From the NCBI RefSeq assembly GCF_019683755.1, contig NZ_JADGHT010000002.1, positions 1 through 51,895 on the forward strand: a stretch of 51,895 nucleotides of DNA. The letters run 5' to 3'. This stretch comes from Thermogemmatispora sp. (GTDB taxonomy: Bacteria; Chloroflexota; Ktedonobacteria; Ktedonobacterales; Ktedonobacteraceae). The notes beneath the pieces are model-generated. The model had not been told where the DNA came from, made no database searches, and was given only the letters and a program-made list of their open reading frames with translations. Position 1 is the stretch's first letter, and every line of letters begins with the position of its first letter. Made by a program: the position numbers and the translations under genes. Shown in pieces: positions 11,599 through 19,567 of this stretch.

Positions 11599-12316
11599 CG
11601 CTGTTAGCTCTCACTTTCTCTGCGGCTAAATGGGCCTGCACCAGCTCGAGGAGAGCATGGTAGACGGTGGCCTGTGCCTCCTGAATGCGCGGGATATGAT
11701 CGCCCGGCGAAATGATGCAGAAGTCCACTGCCGGCGAGCGTCTGGCTTTGCCGCCATCGTAGCCAGCCAGAGCCACGGTGAGTAAGCCCTGTTTTTTGGC
11801 CTGCTCGAAGGCGCGCAAGACATTGAGTGAGTTGCCACTGGTGGAGATGCCCACGGCAATGTCTCCCGGGTGCCCGAAGGCGATGATCTGACGCGTAAAG
11901 ATATTCTCAAAGCCGACGTCATTGCCTATTGCGGTGACGACAGCGATGTCATTGGCGAGGGCAATAGCCGGCAAGGGGCGCCAGTGGGCAACGGGAGGAT
12001 GGAGCAGATCGGTGACGAGGTCTTGGGCGTCGGTCGTGCTGCCGCCGTTGCCGAAGGCTAGCAGGGTCGCCCCAGCAGCAAAGGCGCGCGCCATCGCCGC
12101 GGCTGCCGCCAGCAGCGTTTCACGCGCGGTGGCCAGGGTAGCCCGGCGCAGGGCGATCACATCACGGCACTTCTCCAGGGTAGAATGTTGGACCTGGTTG
12201 AGGACCTCGTCAAGGCTGACCCTTCCTCCTGCAAACAGATAGGGATAAAACAGGCGATCGTACTCCGACCCCTGGGTGTCAGTGTCATTGGCCTCGTTAT
12301 TGGCACGGTCAGTCAT
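11582..12316 (-). CDS. SIS-domain protein (GmhA-like), copy 1
   Basis: A 244-residue sugar isomerase (SIS) protein resembling phosphoheptose isomerase GmhA. The phosphate clamp is intact: GNGGS and GISTSGNS. The metal and catalytic site is altered: by my alignment from memory to E. coli GmhA, His61 and Glu65 are both Asp here (DAQDLVTDLL), while Gln172 and His180 remain (RIQEAQATVYH). It therefore may bind a sugar phosphate without being a normal isomerase. It lies between the HypC-like gene and hypD and overlaps hypD by 17 bases. Related SIS genes are a known but unexplained companion of group 1h hydrogenase operons. The N-terminus is extended by about 40 residues relative to GmhA. Confidence 0.8.
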   Translation of the reverse strand: MTDRANNEANDTDTQGSEYDRLFYPYLFAGGRVSLDEVLNQVQHSTLEKCRDVIALRRATLATARETLLAAAAAMARAFAAGATLLAFGNGGSTTDAQDLVTDLLHPPVAHWRPLPAIALANDIAVVTAIGNDVGFENIFTRQIIAFGHPGDIAVGISTSGNSLNVLRAFEQAKKQGLLTVALAGYDGGKARRSPAVDFCIISPGDHIPRIQEAQATVYHALLELVQAHLAAEKVRANSDEIRR

Positions 12317-12439
12317 GGCTCGCTCGCTTCCTGTGTCATGCTAGCTGCTCTGCTGCCTATCGCGTACGCCTACGCGCTCTTCAGGAGCGCCACAGAACGC
12401 AACAGGAACGGGCCAGCGTTGGATAGGGCCAGGCTCTTC

Positions 12440-12742
12440 TCACTCAGGCAGACCCCGGTGGCTCCTGGCCAGCTTGTCAACGTCAAGGCGCTCCAGTGCG
12501 ACGCCGCCATGCATGAGTAGGCGATCACCGGGCCGGACCGTGCCTAGCAAGGTGATGTCAACCATGGCCTCGCCCAGTCCAAGGCTGACGCAGGCCATGC
12601 CAGCCTCTTCATCGACGCTAAGCACAGTGACCGCAATCGCTTCATCGGCACAGGTAGGACAGTGCCCCTCGGGATCAGGCTGACAGAGCGGTCGCTGCGC
12701 TGTCAGCGGTGTCCGCTGCTTCTGTTCAGATTCCGCCATCAT
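12440..12742 (-). CDS. HypC/HupF-like protein with CxxC N-terminus
   Basis: A 100-residue second member of the HypC family. The C-terminal half matches HypC (VRPGDRLLMHGGVALERLD beside hypC's APGDWVLIHVGFAMSKID). The usual Met-Cys start is absent; instead there is a Gln/Pro-rich leader and then GHCPTCADE. The start is the ATG at 12742, which overlaps the stop of the upstream SIS gene (ATGA), so the two are translationally coupled. HypC's Cys2 binds the iron and HypD; whether the CPTC motif replaces it is unknown. A role in a special maturation step of the group 1h enzyme is inferred from position. Confidence 0.75.
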   Translation of the reverse strand: MMAESEQKQRTPLTAQRPLCQPDPEGHCPTCADEAIAVTVLSVDEEAGMACVSLGLGEAMVDITLLGTVRPGDRLLMHGGVALERLDVDKLARSHRGLPE

Positions 12743-13350
12743 TGCAGTAAGCCCTCGTGTTCGAAAAAGACGTGCACTAGCTCCCACAGCACATGATACA
12801 GGGTTTCATGAATCTCTTGCACAATGAAGGGGTCATCGCTGGCTACCACAAAGCGATAGTCTACAGTCTCAGTAGTGATTAGCCCTCCATCGCCGCCGAG
12901 CATGGCCAGGGTGAGCAGTCCCATACGGCGCGCCTGCTCCAGGGCGGCCTGAACATTGGCACAGCGTCCGTCTGGCGAGAACCCCAGGGCAATATCTGAT
13001 GGGCGCGCCAGCACACGTAGCTGCTCGCTAAAGGGCATCTCAGGCCGTCCGCCCGCCATCAGGCCGCTGAGGGTCGCGCTGTCGTTGGTGAGCGCCAGCG
13101 CTGGCAAGGCGCGCTTGCCCACAATGACCGGATGGACGAACTCCACCGAGACATGTTGCGCGTCGGTGGCCCAGGCCCCATTGCCAAAGGCCAACAGGCG
13201 CCCGCCCTGATGGAAGCGGCGGGCCATCGCCCAACAGGCTTCGGCTATGCGCGGCGCCTCGTGCTCAAAGAAGGTCGCTGGCAGGCTTGTACTGAGCGCA
13301 AAGCGCTGCTCCAGTATTGCCCGCAGCGGTGCCTGCTCATCGGCTGTCAT
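12739..13350 (-). CDS. SIS-domain protein (GmhA-like), copy 2
   Basis: A 203-residue SIS protein, divergent from copy 1. By my alignment to GmhA it keeps the metal and catalytic residues His61, Glu65 (DAQHVSVEF), Gln172 and His180 (VQEIHETLYH). The phosphate clamp is destroyed: GNGGS is GNGAW, and STSGNS is SPDGRC. The GNDFGF loop is replaced by AGGRPEMPF. This is the mirror image of the losses in copy 1 and suggests the two proteins form one mixed oligomer. The stop overlaps the HypC-like start (ATGA). It lies 27 bases after hypC. Confidence 0.8.
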   Translation of the reverse strand: MTADEQAPLRAILEQRFALSTSLPATFFEHEAPRIAEACWAMARRFHQGGRLLAFGNGAWATDAQHVSVEFVHPVIVGKRALPALALTNDSATLSGLMAGGRPEMPFSEQLRVLARPSDIALGFSPDGRCANVQAALEQARRMGLLTLAMLGGDGGLITTETVDYRFVVASDDPFIVQEIHETLYHVLWELVHVFFEHEGLLQ

Positions 13351-13377
13351 GCTGCGATTCCCTCTCTCTGCTCATGC

Positions 13378-13650
13378 TCACTCAATCTGACTGGAGTGTA
13401 ACAGTTTCAACTCATCGGTGTAGACGTCGCCCATCATCTGGAGCGCCTTGAGGGTTTCCCTCGCTTCGGCTTCATCAATTTTGCTCATGGCAAAGCCGAC
13501 GTGGATAAGCACCCAGTCACCGGGGGCAATGCCTTCGGAGCGCACCAGGGCGACACTGACGTTGCGCTTGACGCCCGAGACGTCAACGCGCGCAATCGAA
13601 TTGGCGTCGTCGACAATTTCAAGCACTTGACCAGGAATTCCCAGACACAT
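13378..13650 (-). CDS. hypC: Hydrogenase assembly chaperone HypC
   Basis: A canonical 90-residue HypC with the required N-terminus MCLGIPGQV; after removal of Met, Cys2 binds the iron and the large subunit. The C-terminal GFAMSKIDEAEARETLKALQ is typical. HypC carries the Fe(CN)2CO unit from HypD to the hydrogenase large subunit. It is separated from hypF by 123 bases, the largest gap inside the hyp block apart from those before SIS copy 1 and hypE. Confidence 0.95.
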   Translation of the reverse strand: MCLGIPGQVLEIVDDANSIARVDVSGVKRNVSVALVRSEGIAPGDWVLIHVGFAMSKIDEAEARETLKALQMMGDVYTDELKLLHSSQIE

Positions 13651-13773
13651 CGGACTGGCTCCTCTTCTTGTGGTATTGTGGCAATCAGTACAGCACGCTA
13701 CTCAGCCGCCTAAGCCGATTCGCCCGGCTGAGGACCTCAGTCAAAGGTAGTCGGCGCCATCTAGGCTTACCGC

Positions 13774-16185
13774 TCAGGCGCGGCGCCCTTCTCCGGCTGC
13801 CAGGCGGGCAGCGGCGACGGCCAGTTGTCCCAGACTCAGGCCGCCATCGTTGGGAGGCACACGGCGATTGAGATAGACTGCGAAGCCGCTGGCCTGCAGC
13901 TCGCTGACAAGGTCTTCGAGCAGGAGACGGTTCTGAAAGGCGCCGCCGCTGAGAGCCACCTGAGCAAGACCAGTGCGCTCCCTGATTTGTTGACAGAGGT
14001 CGGAGAATATGGCTACTAGCGAGCGATGGAAGCGCCGGGCAATGCGCGCTAGCTCATAGCCACGCTGAAGATCCTCGACCAGAGCGGCAAGCAAGGGGGC
14101 TACATCAATCTGAAGCGGTCCCTGCGGCGGGCGCAGGATGACATAGGGATAAGACGGCTGTTCGTCAGGTGGAACGCTGCTGGCGAGCATTTCCAGTTCG
14201 ATGGCAGCCTGGCCCTCGTAAAGCACCTCGTCTCGCAGGCCCAGGATTGCCGCCACGGCGTCGAAGAGGCGTCCGAGGCTGGAGGTGGGCAGCGAGTTGA
14301 GGCCTCGGGCAATCATCTGCGCCAGGATGCGCCAGGTGCTGCGGTCGAGACGCCGCGCGAAGGGAATGTCCAGAGTCAGGAAGCGCTCGCCATAGGTACG
14401 CGCCAGATAGACAGCGGCCATGCGCCACGGCTGGCGGACGGCCTGCTCTCCTCCTGGCAGCGGCACATAGGCCAGATGAGCCAGACGCTCAAAGCCATAG
14501 AGATCAGCAAGCAGAACCTCGCAGCCCCAGATGGCTCCGTCGGGACCATAGCCTGTGCCGTCGGCGGCAATGCCGATCACCGGCCCATTCAGACCGTGCT
14601 CGGCCAGCACGCTGGCAATGTGGGCATGATGATGCTGAACGCCGATGCGTGGCTCCAGGCCACTGTCCAGCGCATAGCGGGTCGCCAGATAGTCGGGATG
14701 GAGATCGTAGGCCACGGCCTCGGGCACGATGTCAAAGAGGCGCTGGAAATGCTGGATGCCTTCGCGGAAGGAGGCCAGGGTCTCCAGGTTCTCCAGGTCG
14801 CCGATGTGGTGCCCTAGGAAGGCTTGCCGCCCCTTACCCAGACAGAAGGTGTTTTTGAGATGGCCGCCGCAGGCGAGCACGGGACGGGGCAGCTCAAAGG
14901 CGAGGGGGATCGGCTCAGGGACGTAGCCCCGCGAGCGCCGGAAGAGTTGCTCACCGCCAGCAACCAGACGCGTGACCGAGTCGTCGCAGCGCATGTGGAT
15001 GAGGCGATTGTGGGTGAGCATGCCGTCCGCAATGGCTGCCAGACGCCGGCGAGCCTCGTCATCACGGTAGGCAATCGGTTCGTCGCTGATGTTACCGCTG
15101 GTCATGACCAGTACCGGCAGGCGCCCAGGGGCTATGGCTTGGGCGAAGGCCTGCAGCAGCAGGTGATGAAGCGGGGTGTAGGGAAGCATCAGCCCAAGTG
15201 TGCGATAGCCCGGGGCCACAGCAGGCGCTACGGGAGAGTTGGGCCGCTGCTCGAGCAGGACAATGGGACGACGCGGCGACTGCAGGAGGGCCGCCTCAGC
15301 TTCGCTGATATAGCAGAGGCGCTGCGCCGTCTCCAGGTCGGGAACCATGAGGGCAAACGGTTTGGCTTCGCGATGCTTGCGCCTCCGCAGCCGCTGGACA
15401 GCCTCGGCATTCAGGGCATCACAGGCCAGATGGTAGCCTCCCAGCCCTTTGATGGCGAGAATTGCGCCGCGCGCGAGCAAGCGGGCTACCTGCTCGATCA
15501 GCGTGGCTTCCTCGCCTATCTCACCGTTGCTCCTGGCTGCTAGCTCCAGAGCGTGCAGCTCCTCATCCCAGAGTTCCAGCGCGATCTGTGGCCCACATTG
15601 CGGGCAGGCATTGGGCTGGGCATGAAAACGTCGATTGGCTGGGTCTTCGTACTCGGCACGACAGGCCGGGCACATGCTGAAGACGCGCATCGTCGTCTGT
15701 TCACGATCGTAAGGAATATCCTGAATAATAGTGAAGCGCGGCCCGCAATTCGTACAGTTGATGAAGGGATAGCGATAGCGTCGATCTGCCGGATCAAATA
15801 GCTCACGCAGGCAAGCGGTGCAGGTGGCCATGTCAGGTGAGATCAAGGCAGCGCGCTCGTTCTCCTCCCGGCTCTCTGTGATCACAAAGGCCGTCTCCTG
15901 GCGCAGCGGAAGTGTTTCGACTGTCACACGCTCGATGCGCGCCAGCGGCGGTGCTTCCATCTGCAGGCGCGCGCGGAATTGGGTCAGCGCCTCCTCCGGC
16001 CCTTCGATCTCGATAGTCACCCCGCGGCTATCATTGAATACAAAGCCAGCCAGATGGAGACGTTGGGCCAGGCCGTAGACAAAAGGACGAAAGCCAACGC
16101 CCTGCACAAGGCCTTTCACGGTGAGACGCTGCCGCTGCCGTGCCGTCATAGTGGCTGGCGCTCCTCCTGGCACACCCTCGCTCAT
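13774..16185 (-). CDS. hypF: Carbamoyltransferase HypF
   Basis: HypF converts carbamoyl phosphate to carbamoyl-AMP and transfers the carbamoyl group to HypE, the first step in making the cyanide ligands. All four modules are visible in 803 residues: an N-terminal acylphosphatase domain (VKGLVQGVGFRPFVYGLA), two zinc fingers (CTACLRELFD, CTNCGPR, CPACRAEYED, CPQCGP), a YrdC-like domain (AIKGLGGYHLACDA), and a Kae1-like C-terminal domain with VQHHHAHIASVLAEHG and VALSGGAFQN. The ATG overlaps the hypB stop (ATGA). Confidence 0.97.
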   Translation of the reverse strand: MSEGVPGGAPATMTARQRQRLTVKGLVQGVGFRPFVYGLAQRLHLAGFVFNDSRGVTIEIEGPEEALTQFRARLQMEAPPLARIERVTVETLPLRQETAFVITESREENERAALISPDMATCTACLRELFDPADRRYRYPFINCTNCGPRFTIIQDIPYDREQTTMRVFSMCPACRAEYEDPANRRFHAQPNACPQCGPQIALELWDEELHALELAARSNGEIGEEATLIEQVARLLARGAILAIKGLGGYHLACDALNAEAVQRLRRRKHREAKPFALMVPDLETAQRLCYISEAEAALLQSPRRPIVLLEQRPNSPVAPAVAPGYRTLGLMLPYTPLHHLLLQAFAQAIAPGRLPVLVMTSGNISDEPIAYRDDEARRRLAAIADGMLTHNRLIHMRCDDSVTRLVAGGEQLFRRSRGYVPEPIPLAFELPRPVLACGGHLKNTFCLGKGRQAFLGHHIGDLENLETLASFREGIQHFQRLFDIVPEAVAYDLHPDYLATRYALDSGLEPRIGVQHHHAHIASVLAEHGLNGPVIGIAADGTGYGPDGAIWGCEVLLADLYGFERLAHLAYVPLPGGEQAVRQPWRMAAVYLARTYGERFLTLDIPFARRLDRSTWRILAQMIARGLNSLPTSSLGRLFDAVAAILGLRDEVLYEGQAAIELEMLASSVPPDEQPSYPYVILRPPQGPLQIDVAPLLAALVEDLQRGYELARIARRFHRSLVAIFSDLCQQIRERTGLAQVALSGGAFQNRLLLEDLVSELQASGFAVYLNRRVPPNDGGLSLGQLAVAAARLAAGEGRRA

Positions 16186-16886
16186 GATCCTGCGCCTCCC
16201 ATTATGTATGGGGTCTCACGGGCGGTGGTCACGGAGCGCTTGCTGGTAAAGGCCAGCAGCCAATCACACCAGGCGTCCAATCCCTCGCCACTGCGGCAGC
16301 TCAGCGCGAAGATCTGCAGCCCTGGGTTGACGGCCAGCGCCTGAGTGCACACCCGCTCGGGATCGTAATCCACATAAGGCAAGAGATCCATCTTGTTGAG
16401 TACCAGCACCTGGGCAGCGGCGAAGATCTGCGGATACTTAGCCGGCTTCTCATCACCCTCGGTCGTGGAGACCACGACCGCCCGCAGGTCCTCGCCCAGG
16501 TCCCAGGCCGCTGGGCAGACCAGATTGCCGATGTTCTCGATGAAGAGCAGGTCTAGCCGCTGCAGATTAAGGGTCTCCAGGGCATCACGCACCATATGGG
16601 CCTCCAGGTGGCAGGCCCCACGCGTATTGATCTGCACCACCTGCGCTCCGGCGGCCTCGATGCGTTCGGCGTCCAGGCTGGTTTCAATGTCGCCTTCAAT
16701 TACCCCTACAGCCAGTTGTCCGCGCAGGCGGGCAACGCTCCGTTCGAGCAGGGTGGTCTTACCCGCCCCTGGACCGCTCATCAGGTTGATGCAGCGCACT
16801 CCAGCCGCTGCCAGCCGTCGCCGCACATCTGCTGCAATCTCCTCATTGGCCGCCAGTATGTTTCTGGCAATGGTCACTCTGGGCAT
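16182..16886 (-). CDS. hypB: Nickel-insertion GTPase HypB
   Basis: HypB is the G3E GTPase that works with HypA to load nickel into the large subunit. The P-loop is GPGAGKTT (residues 38-45), the metal site motif is RGACHLEA, and the guanine motif is NKMD. There is no His-rich N-terminal nickel-storage stretch and no CxxCGC leader, so this is the minimal form. It has 234 residues. It ends overlapping hypF and begins 27 bases after hypA. Confidence 0.95.
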   Translation of the reverse strand: MPRVTIARNILAANEEIAADVRRRLAAAGVRCINLMSGPGAGKTTLLERSVARLRGQLAVGVIEGDIETSLDAERIEAAGAQVVQINTRGACHLEAHMVRDALETLNLQRLDLLFIENIGNLVCPAAWDLGEDLRAVVVSTTEGDEKPAKYPQIFAAAQVLVLNKMDLLPYVDYDPERVCTQALAVNPGLQIFALSCRSGEGLDAWCDWLLAFTSKRSVTTARETPYIMGGAGS

Positions 16887-16913
16887 AAGTGCCGCTCCTC
16901 ACACGGTGCTCTC

Positions 16914-17285
16914 CTACTCCTGGCTTCCCTGCTCGCCGTCAGCCCCGACCTCCATATCGAGGATCTGCAGCTCGGTGCCCGAGAGAATGCGCGTGGACCA
17001 GGTGCCGCAGGTGGGACAGCGCGCGACGAAGTCCATGACGGTAAAGGTACGGGCACACGGCTCACACCAGGCCCGATGCGGGGTGATTTCGATGGTCAAC
17101 CGCGCTCCGGTAAGGGTAGGCGAGAGCGAAGCCAGCATCTCAAAGGCGAACTGAAGCGCGTCCACCAAAACCCCACTGGCTTCGCCCACACGCAGATGGA
17201 CCGCGCGCACCCGCTCTACACCGCACTCTTCCGCCCGGGCTTCCACCGCTTCAATAATGCTCTGGGCAAGCGACAGCTCATGCAT
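16914..17285 (-). CDS. hypA: Nickel metallochaperone HypA
   Basis: HypA delivers nickel together with HypB. The nickel-binding N-terminus MHELSLAQ is exact. The zinc site has two CxxC pairs, CEPC and CPTC. Its 123 residues include a short acidic C-terminal tail. It follows the 34-residue miniprotein gene by 108 bases. Confidence 0.95.
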   Translation of the reverse strand: MHELSLAQSIIEAVEARAEECGVERVRAVHLRVGEASGVLVDALQFAFEMLASLSPTLTGARLTIEITPHRAWCEPCARTFTVMDFVARCPTCGTWSTRILSGTELQILDMEVGADGEQGSQE

Positions 17286-17393
17286 GACCGCATCTACTCC
17301 TTCATCTCAGCGCTCGCTTCGCCCAGAATGCTCCCTTTCGCCATCGTCCGAGCACCTGCTGACCTGCAGCTCCACACACGGTGGTGTACCCCT

Positions 17394-17498
17394 CTACATC
17401 GAGCGAATGCGCAAATATCGCTGAATATCAGGAAGCTGCTGCCTGAGTATGAGGACAAGCAGAGCCAGCACAACCACGCTCATAATCCATTTGACCAT
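17394..17498 (-). CDS. 34-residue single-span membrane miniprotein
   Basis: This gene is absent from the ORF track because of its size. A near-perfect ribosome site, AAAGGAGGT, lies 7 bases before an ATG that opens a 34-codon frame. The product is one hydrophobic helix (about residues 4-19, WIMSVVVLALLVLIL) followed by the polar tail RQQLPDIQRYLRIRSM. This architecture, with LPDIxRYLRIRxM at the C-terminus, matches what I recall of the DUF6893 small-protein family; the family name needs checking. It sits between the maturation protease and hypA. A membrane anchor or assembly factor for the otherwise soluble hydrogenase is a reasonable inference. Confidence 0.75.
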   Translation of the reverse strand: MVKWIMSVVVLALLVLILRQQLPDIQRYLRIRSM

Positions 17499-17501
17499 GA
17501 T

Positions 17502-17527
17502 CAATACCTCCTTTCAGCTAGCTAGCT
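17502..17527 (-). promoter_or_regulatory. Ribosome site and TAGC repeat before the miniprotein
   Basis: On the minus strand the order is AGCTAGCTAGCT, then GAAAGGAGGT, then the miniprotein ATG. The repeat places stop codons in all frames upstream of a very strong ribosome site, which would isolate translation of the miniprotein from the preceding protease gene. Confidence 0.6.
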
Positions 17528-17554
17528 TTTCACCAGCATGGGCAGGCTTTGGTG

Positions 17555-18148
17555 TCAATTAGTAGGGGCTGTACCAGCATAGAGCTGGGCCACAATCGCA
17601 TCGAGTAGCAGTAGGGCACGCTCGACCGCCGCCTGCACCGGCGGAGTCAGCCCAATCTGTAGCTCTTCTTCAACCGATTCTTCGTCAGGCGGCGTCGGTT
17701 CACAGCCCATCAGCAGGGTCGGAATGGCCGGCGCCCCAAGGGCTCGGGCATAAGCCAGCACGCGCACGGGATCAAGACTATGGGCCTCCAGTCCCAGCCT
17801 GCCAGCAGCCAGATCGGCCGCCTGGTCCTCCGGCGGCAATAGTGGCTTGAGCAGATAGAGTGTGCCCGGCCTGCCACCACGCGGCACCGCATCAATCATG
17901 ATCAGCGCCTGGTAGTCATCAAGGAGGGCATAGGCTAGCTCCAGACCACGAATGCCGAAGTCAACCACCTTCACCCCCGGCGGATAGCGTCCGCGCGCTC
18001 TCTGAGCCACCACACAGCCGAAGCCGTCATCGCCGAGAAAGAGATTGCCGATGCCGGCCACCAGCAGCCGATGCAGCCCGCCGCGGGCCGCTTGTGCAAA
18101 AGCCTCCTCCAGCGCCTGTCGTAACTGCTGCTGCTCATTCCTATCCAT
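17555..18148 (-). CDS. Hydrogenase maturation protease (HycI/HupD family)
   Basis: This endopeptidase removes the C-terminal peptide of the large subunit after metal insertion. The family opening LLVAGIGNLFLGDDGFGC carries the first metal ligand (Asp, as in HycI). The second is Asp in LIMIDAVPRGG and the third is His in LEAHSLDP. The track ORF starts far upstream inside the preceding gene. The ATG at 18148 lies 9 bases after GAGGTGG; 18154 is an in-frame alternative. It is encoded four bases before the end of, and overlapping none of, the 112-residue gene. Its likely substrate is HhyL. Confidence 0.85.
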   Translation of the reverse strand: MDRNEQQQLRQALEEAFAQAARGGLHRLLVAGIGNLFLGDDGFGCVVAQRARGRYPPGVKVVDFGIRGLELAYALLDDYQALIMIDAVPRGGRPGTLYLLKPLLPPEDQAADLAAGRLGLEAHSLDPVRVLAYARALGAPAIPTLLMGCEPTPPDEESVEEELQIGLTPPVQAAVERALLLLDAIVAQLYAGTAPTN

Positions 18149-18162
18149 ACCCATTGCCCACC

Positions 18163-18501
18163 TCACTCCTCTGCAGCGAGCGGCTCCACTTCTTCTGGGA
18201 AAAAGAAGAAGCGGTGACCTGGCAGGATGCGCTCGTCCCATTGTTCTCTACCGGGGTCATCATCGAGGGTCACCACCAGGTAGAGGCGGTTCTCAAAATC
18301 CTGCTGGATGACTTCGACGCGCCCGGTGCGCCCGTCCAGCAGCAGATCAAAGGCATCGGCCAGGTGTTCCCGAGGCGCTCGCCCAGGGCAGAGGCGTACA
18401 CGTGTACCTGCCCTTACCTGATGACCAGCGATCGTAATGGTCTCCGGCGGGCGGGAATCCTCCCCAGGAAAGACCCAGCCATCGTTAGCAGTCAGGCTCA
18501 T
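18163..18501 (-). CDS. Conserved hydrogenase-operon protein, 112 aa
   Basis: A small soluble protein of unknown function. The recognisable central part reads LCPGRAPREHLADAF, GRTGRVEVIQQDFENRLYLVVTLDDDPG and PGHRFFFFPEEVEPL. I recall similar proteins only from group 1h hydrogenase operons, but cannot confirm without a search. It looks mostly beta-structured, with no metal motif and no membrane segment. Its start overlaps the end of the 360-residue gene by 17 bases, so the two are coupled. Confidence 0.7.
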   Translation of the reverse strand: MSLTANDGWVFPGEDSRPPETITIAGHQVRAGTRVRLCPGRAPREHLADAFDLLLDGRTGRVEVIQQDFENRLYLVVTLDDDPGREQWDERILPGHRFFFFPEEVEPLAAEE

Positions 18502-19567
18502 GACCTGCCTCCTCCAGAGAGCGCAGTCCGCGAATGGCGCCGTGGAGCTGTCGCCACTGCTCCGGAGTCATATGCTCGATCTGCTCCAGCACAGCCTGTC
18601 CGCGAGCATCGCCACGGCGAATCTGCTCTTTCTCCTCGTCCGTCAGGGTCAAGATACGCAGGGCCAGCAACTCATCGATCTCAGTGCCGTCGAAGAGTGG
18701 AGCTGGACTTTCTGGGGCAATCTGTGGATAGTCGTAGAGGATGATTGGCGAGGAGAGCAGGCTATCACGCTGCCCCGGCTCGCCGACCAGAACCGGCCAG
18801 GTGCCGCGGTTCTGACAGGAGGCTGCGATCTGGCTCAACGCCTCGGGCGGCTCCATGAGGGAGACAAAGGCGCCTCCTTCTACCTGGAGGATAGTATGCG
18901 TCGAGACGCAGGCCGAGAGCAGCGCCTCCTGCGCGCGCAGAGTTTCCGGGGCTTCTACTGCGGTCGTGTTGACCACACTCACACGTAGCTTCCAGAGACC
19001 CTGATGTTGCGGTACCGCTTCGGCGGCCAGGCGGACCTCGCCGCTCAGTGTTCGCCCCTCGCGCACGATGCTTCCTGATCGGTCGCTCGCTCTTCCGACT
19101 GGCGTCTCCTCTATCAGGCGCCGTGCCGGAAAGGCGAAGGACAGGCGCTGTTCAGCCTGAAGCAGATCAGGCAGCGGCAACCCCATCACGCTCACGCTGC
19201 GTTCGATTCCTTCCTCCCACGTATGTTCTAAGGAACTTTGCACCCACAGCGGTGCTCTCTCTTGCGACTGGCCTGGCTCCTCTGCCCCCACGCTCTTCTC
19301 AACCTCTGCACGCCAACAGCGCATCAGATGAAGAAAGCGTACAGAGACGGCGAGGCGCGGATCAGCATCTGTCTCGGCCTCGAGCAGACATTCTGTCTGC
19401 ATGCACCAGGGTTCCACCTCGCCACCCGCCTCACTGTAGGCCCGTGGATAGATGACCCCATAGGTCCAGCGCTGACGGTTCTTGAGCGCCGAGTGACGGT
19501 ATGGATAGAGCAGATAGCCCTCATAGAGCACCGCTTCGGCAATAGCCTGGATCGCTTCCAGCTTCAT
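18485..19567 (-). CDS. Conserved hydrogenase-operon protein, 360 aa
   Basis: A soluble protein of unknown function. The N-terminus LEAIQAIAEAVLYEGYLLYPYRHSALKN is distinctive, as is a later stretch ending SPIILYDYPQIAPESP. The C-terminus is a helical segment (LTDEEKEQIRRGD, QIEHMTPEQWRQLHG). No cofactor motif or membrane helix is visible. It overlaps the DUF6084 gene by 4 bases and the 112-residue gene by 17. Its constant place among structural and accessory genes points to a role in assembly or electron transfer, but nothing in the sequence decides this. Confidence 0.7.
   Translation of the reverse strand: MKLEAIQAIAEAVLYEGYLLYPYRHSALKNRQRWTYGVIYPRAYSEAGGEVEPWCMQTECLLEAETDADPRLAVSVRFLHLMRCWRAEVEKSVGAEEPGQSQERAPLWVQSSLEHTWEEGIERSVSVMGLPLPDLLQAEQRLSFAFPARRLIEETPVGRASDRSGSIVREGRTLSGEVRLAAEAVPQHQGLWKLRVSVVNTTAVEAPETLRAQEALLSACVSTHTILQVEGGAFVSLMEPPEALSQIAASCQNRGTWPVLVGEPGQRDSLLSSPIILYDYPQIAPESPAPLFDGTEIDELLALRILTLTDEEKEQIRRGDARGQAVLEQIEHMTPEQWRQLHGAIRGLRSLEEAGHEPDC

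Noticed and set aside
14824-15543. 239-residue plus ORF inside hypF
   Set aside because: Antisense shadow of hypF.
18437-18988. 183-residue plus ORF in the hydrogenase operon
   Set aside because: Antisense to the 360-residue operon gene, whose overlaps with both neighbours fix the coding strand.
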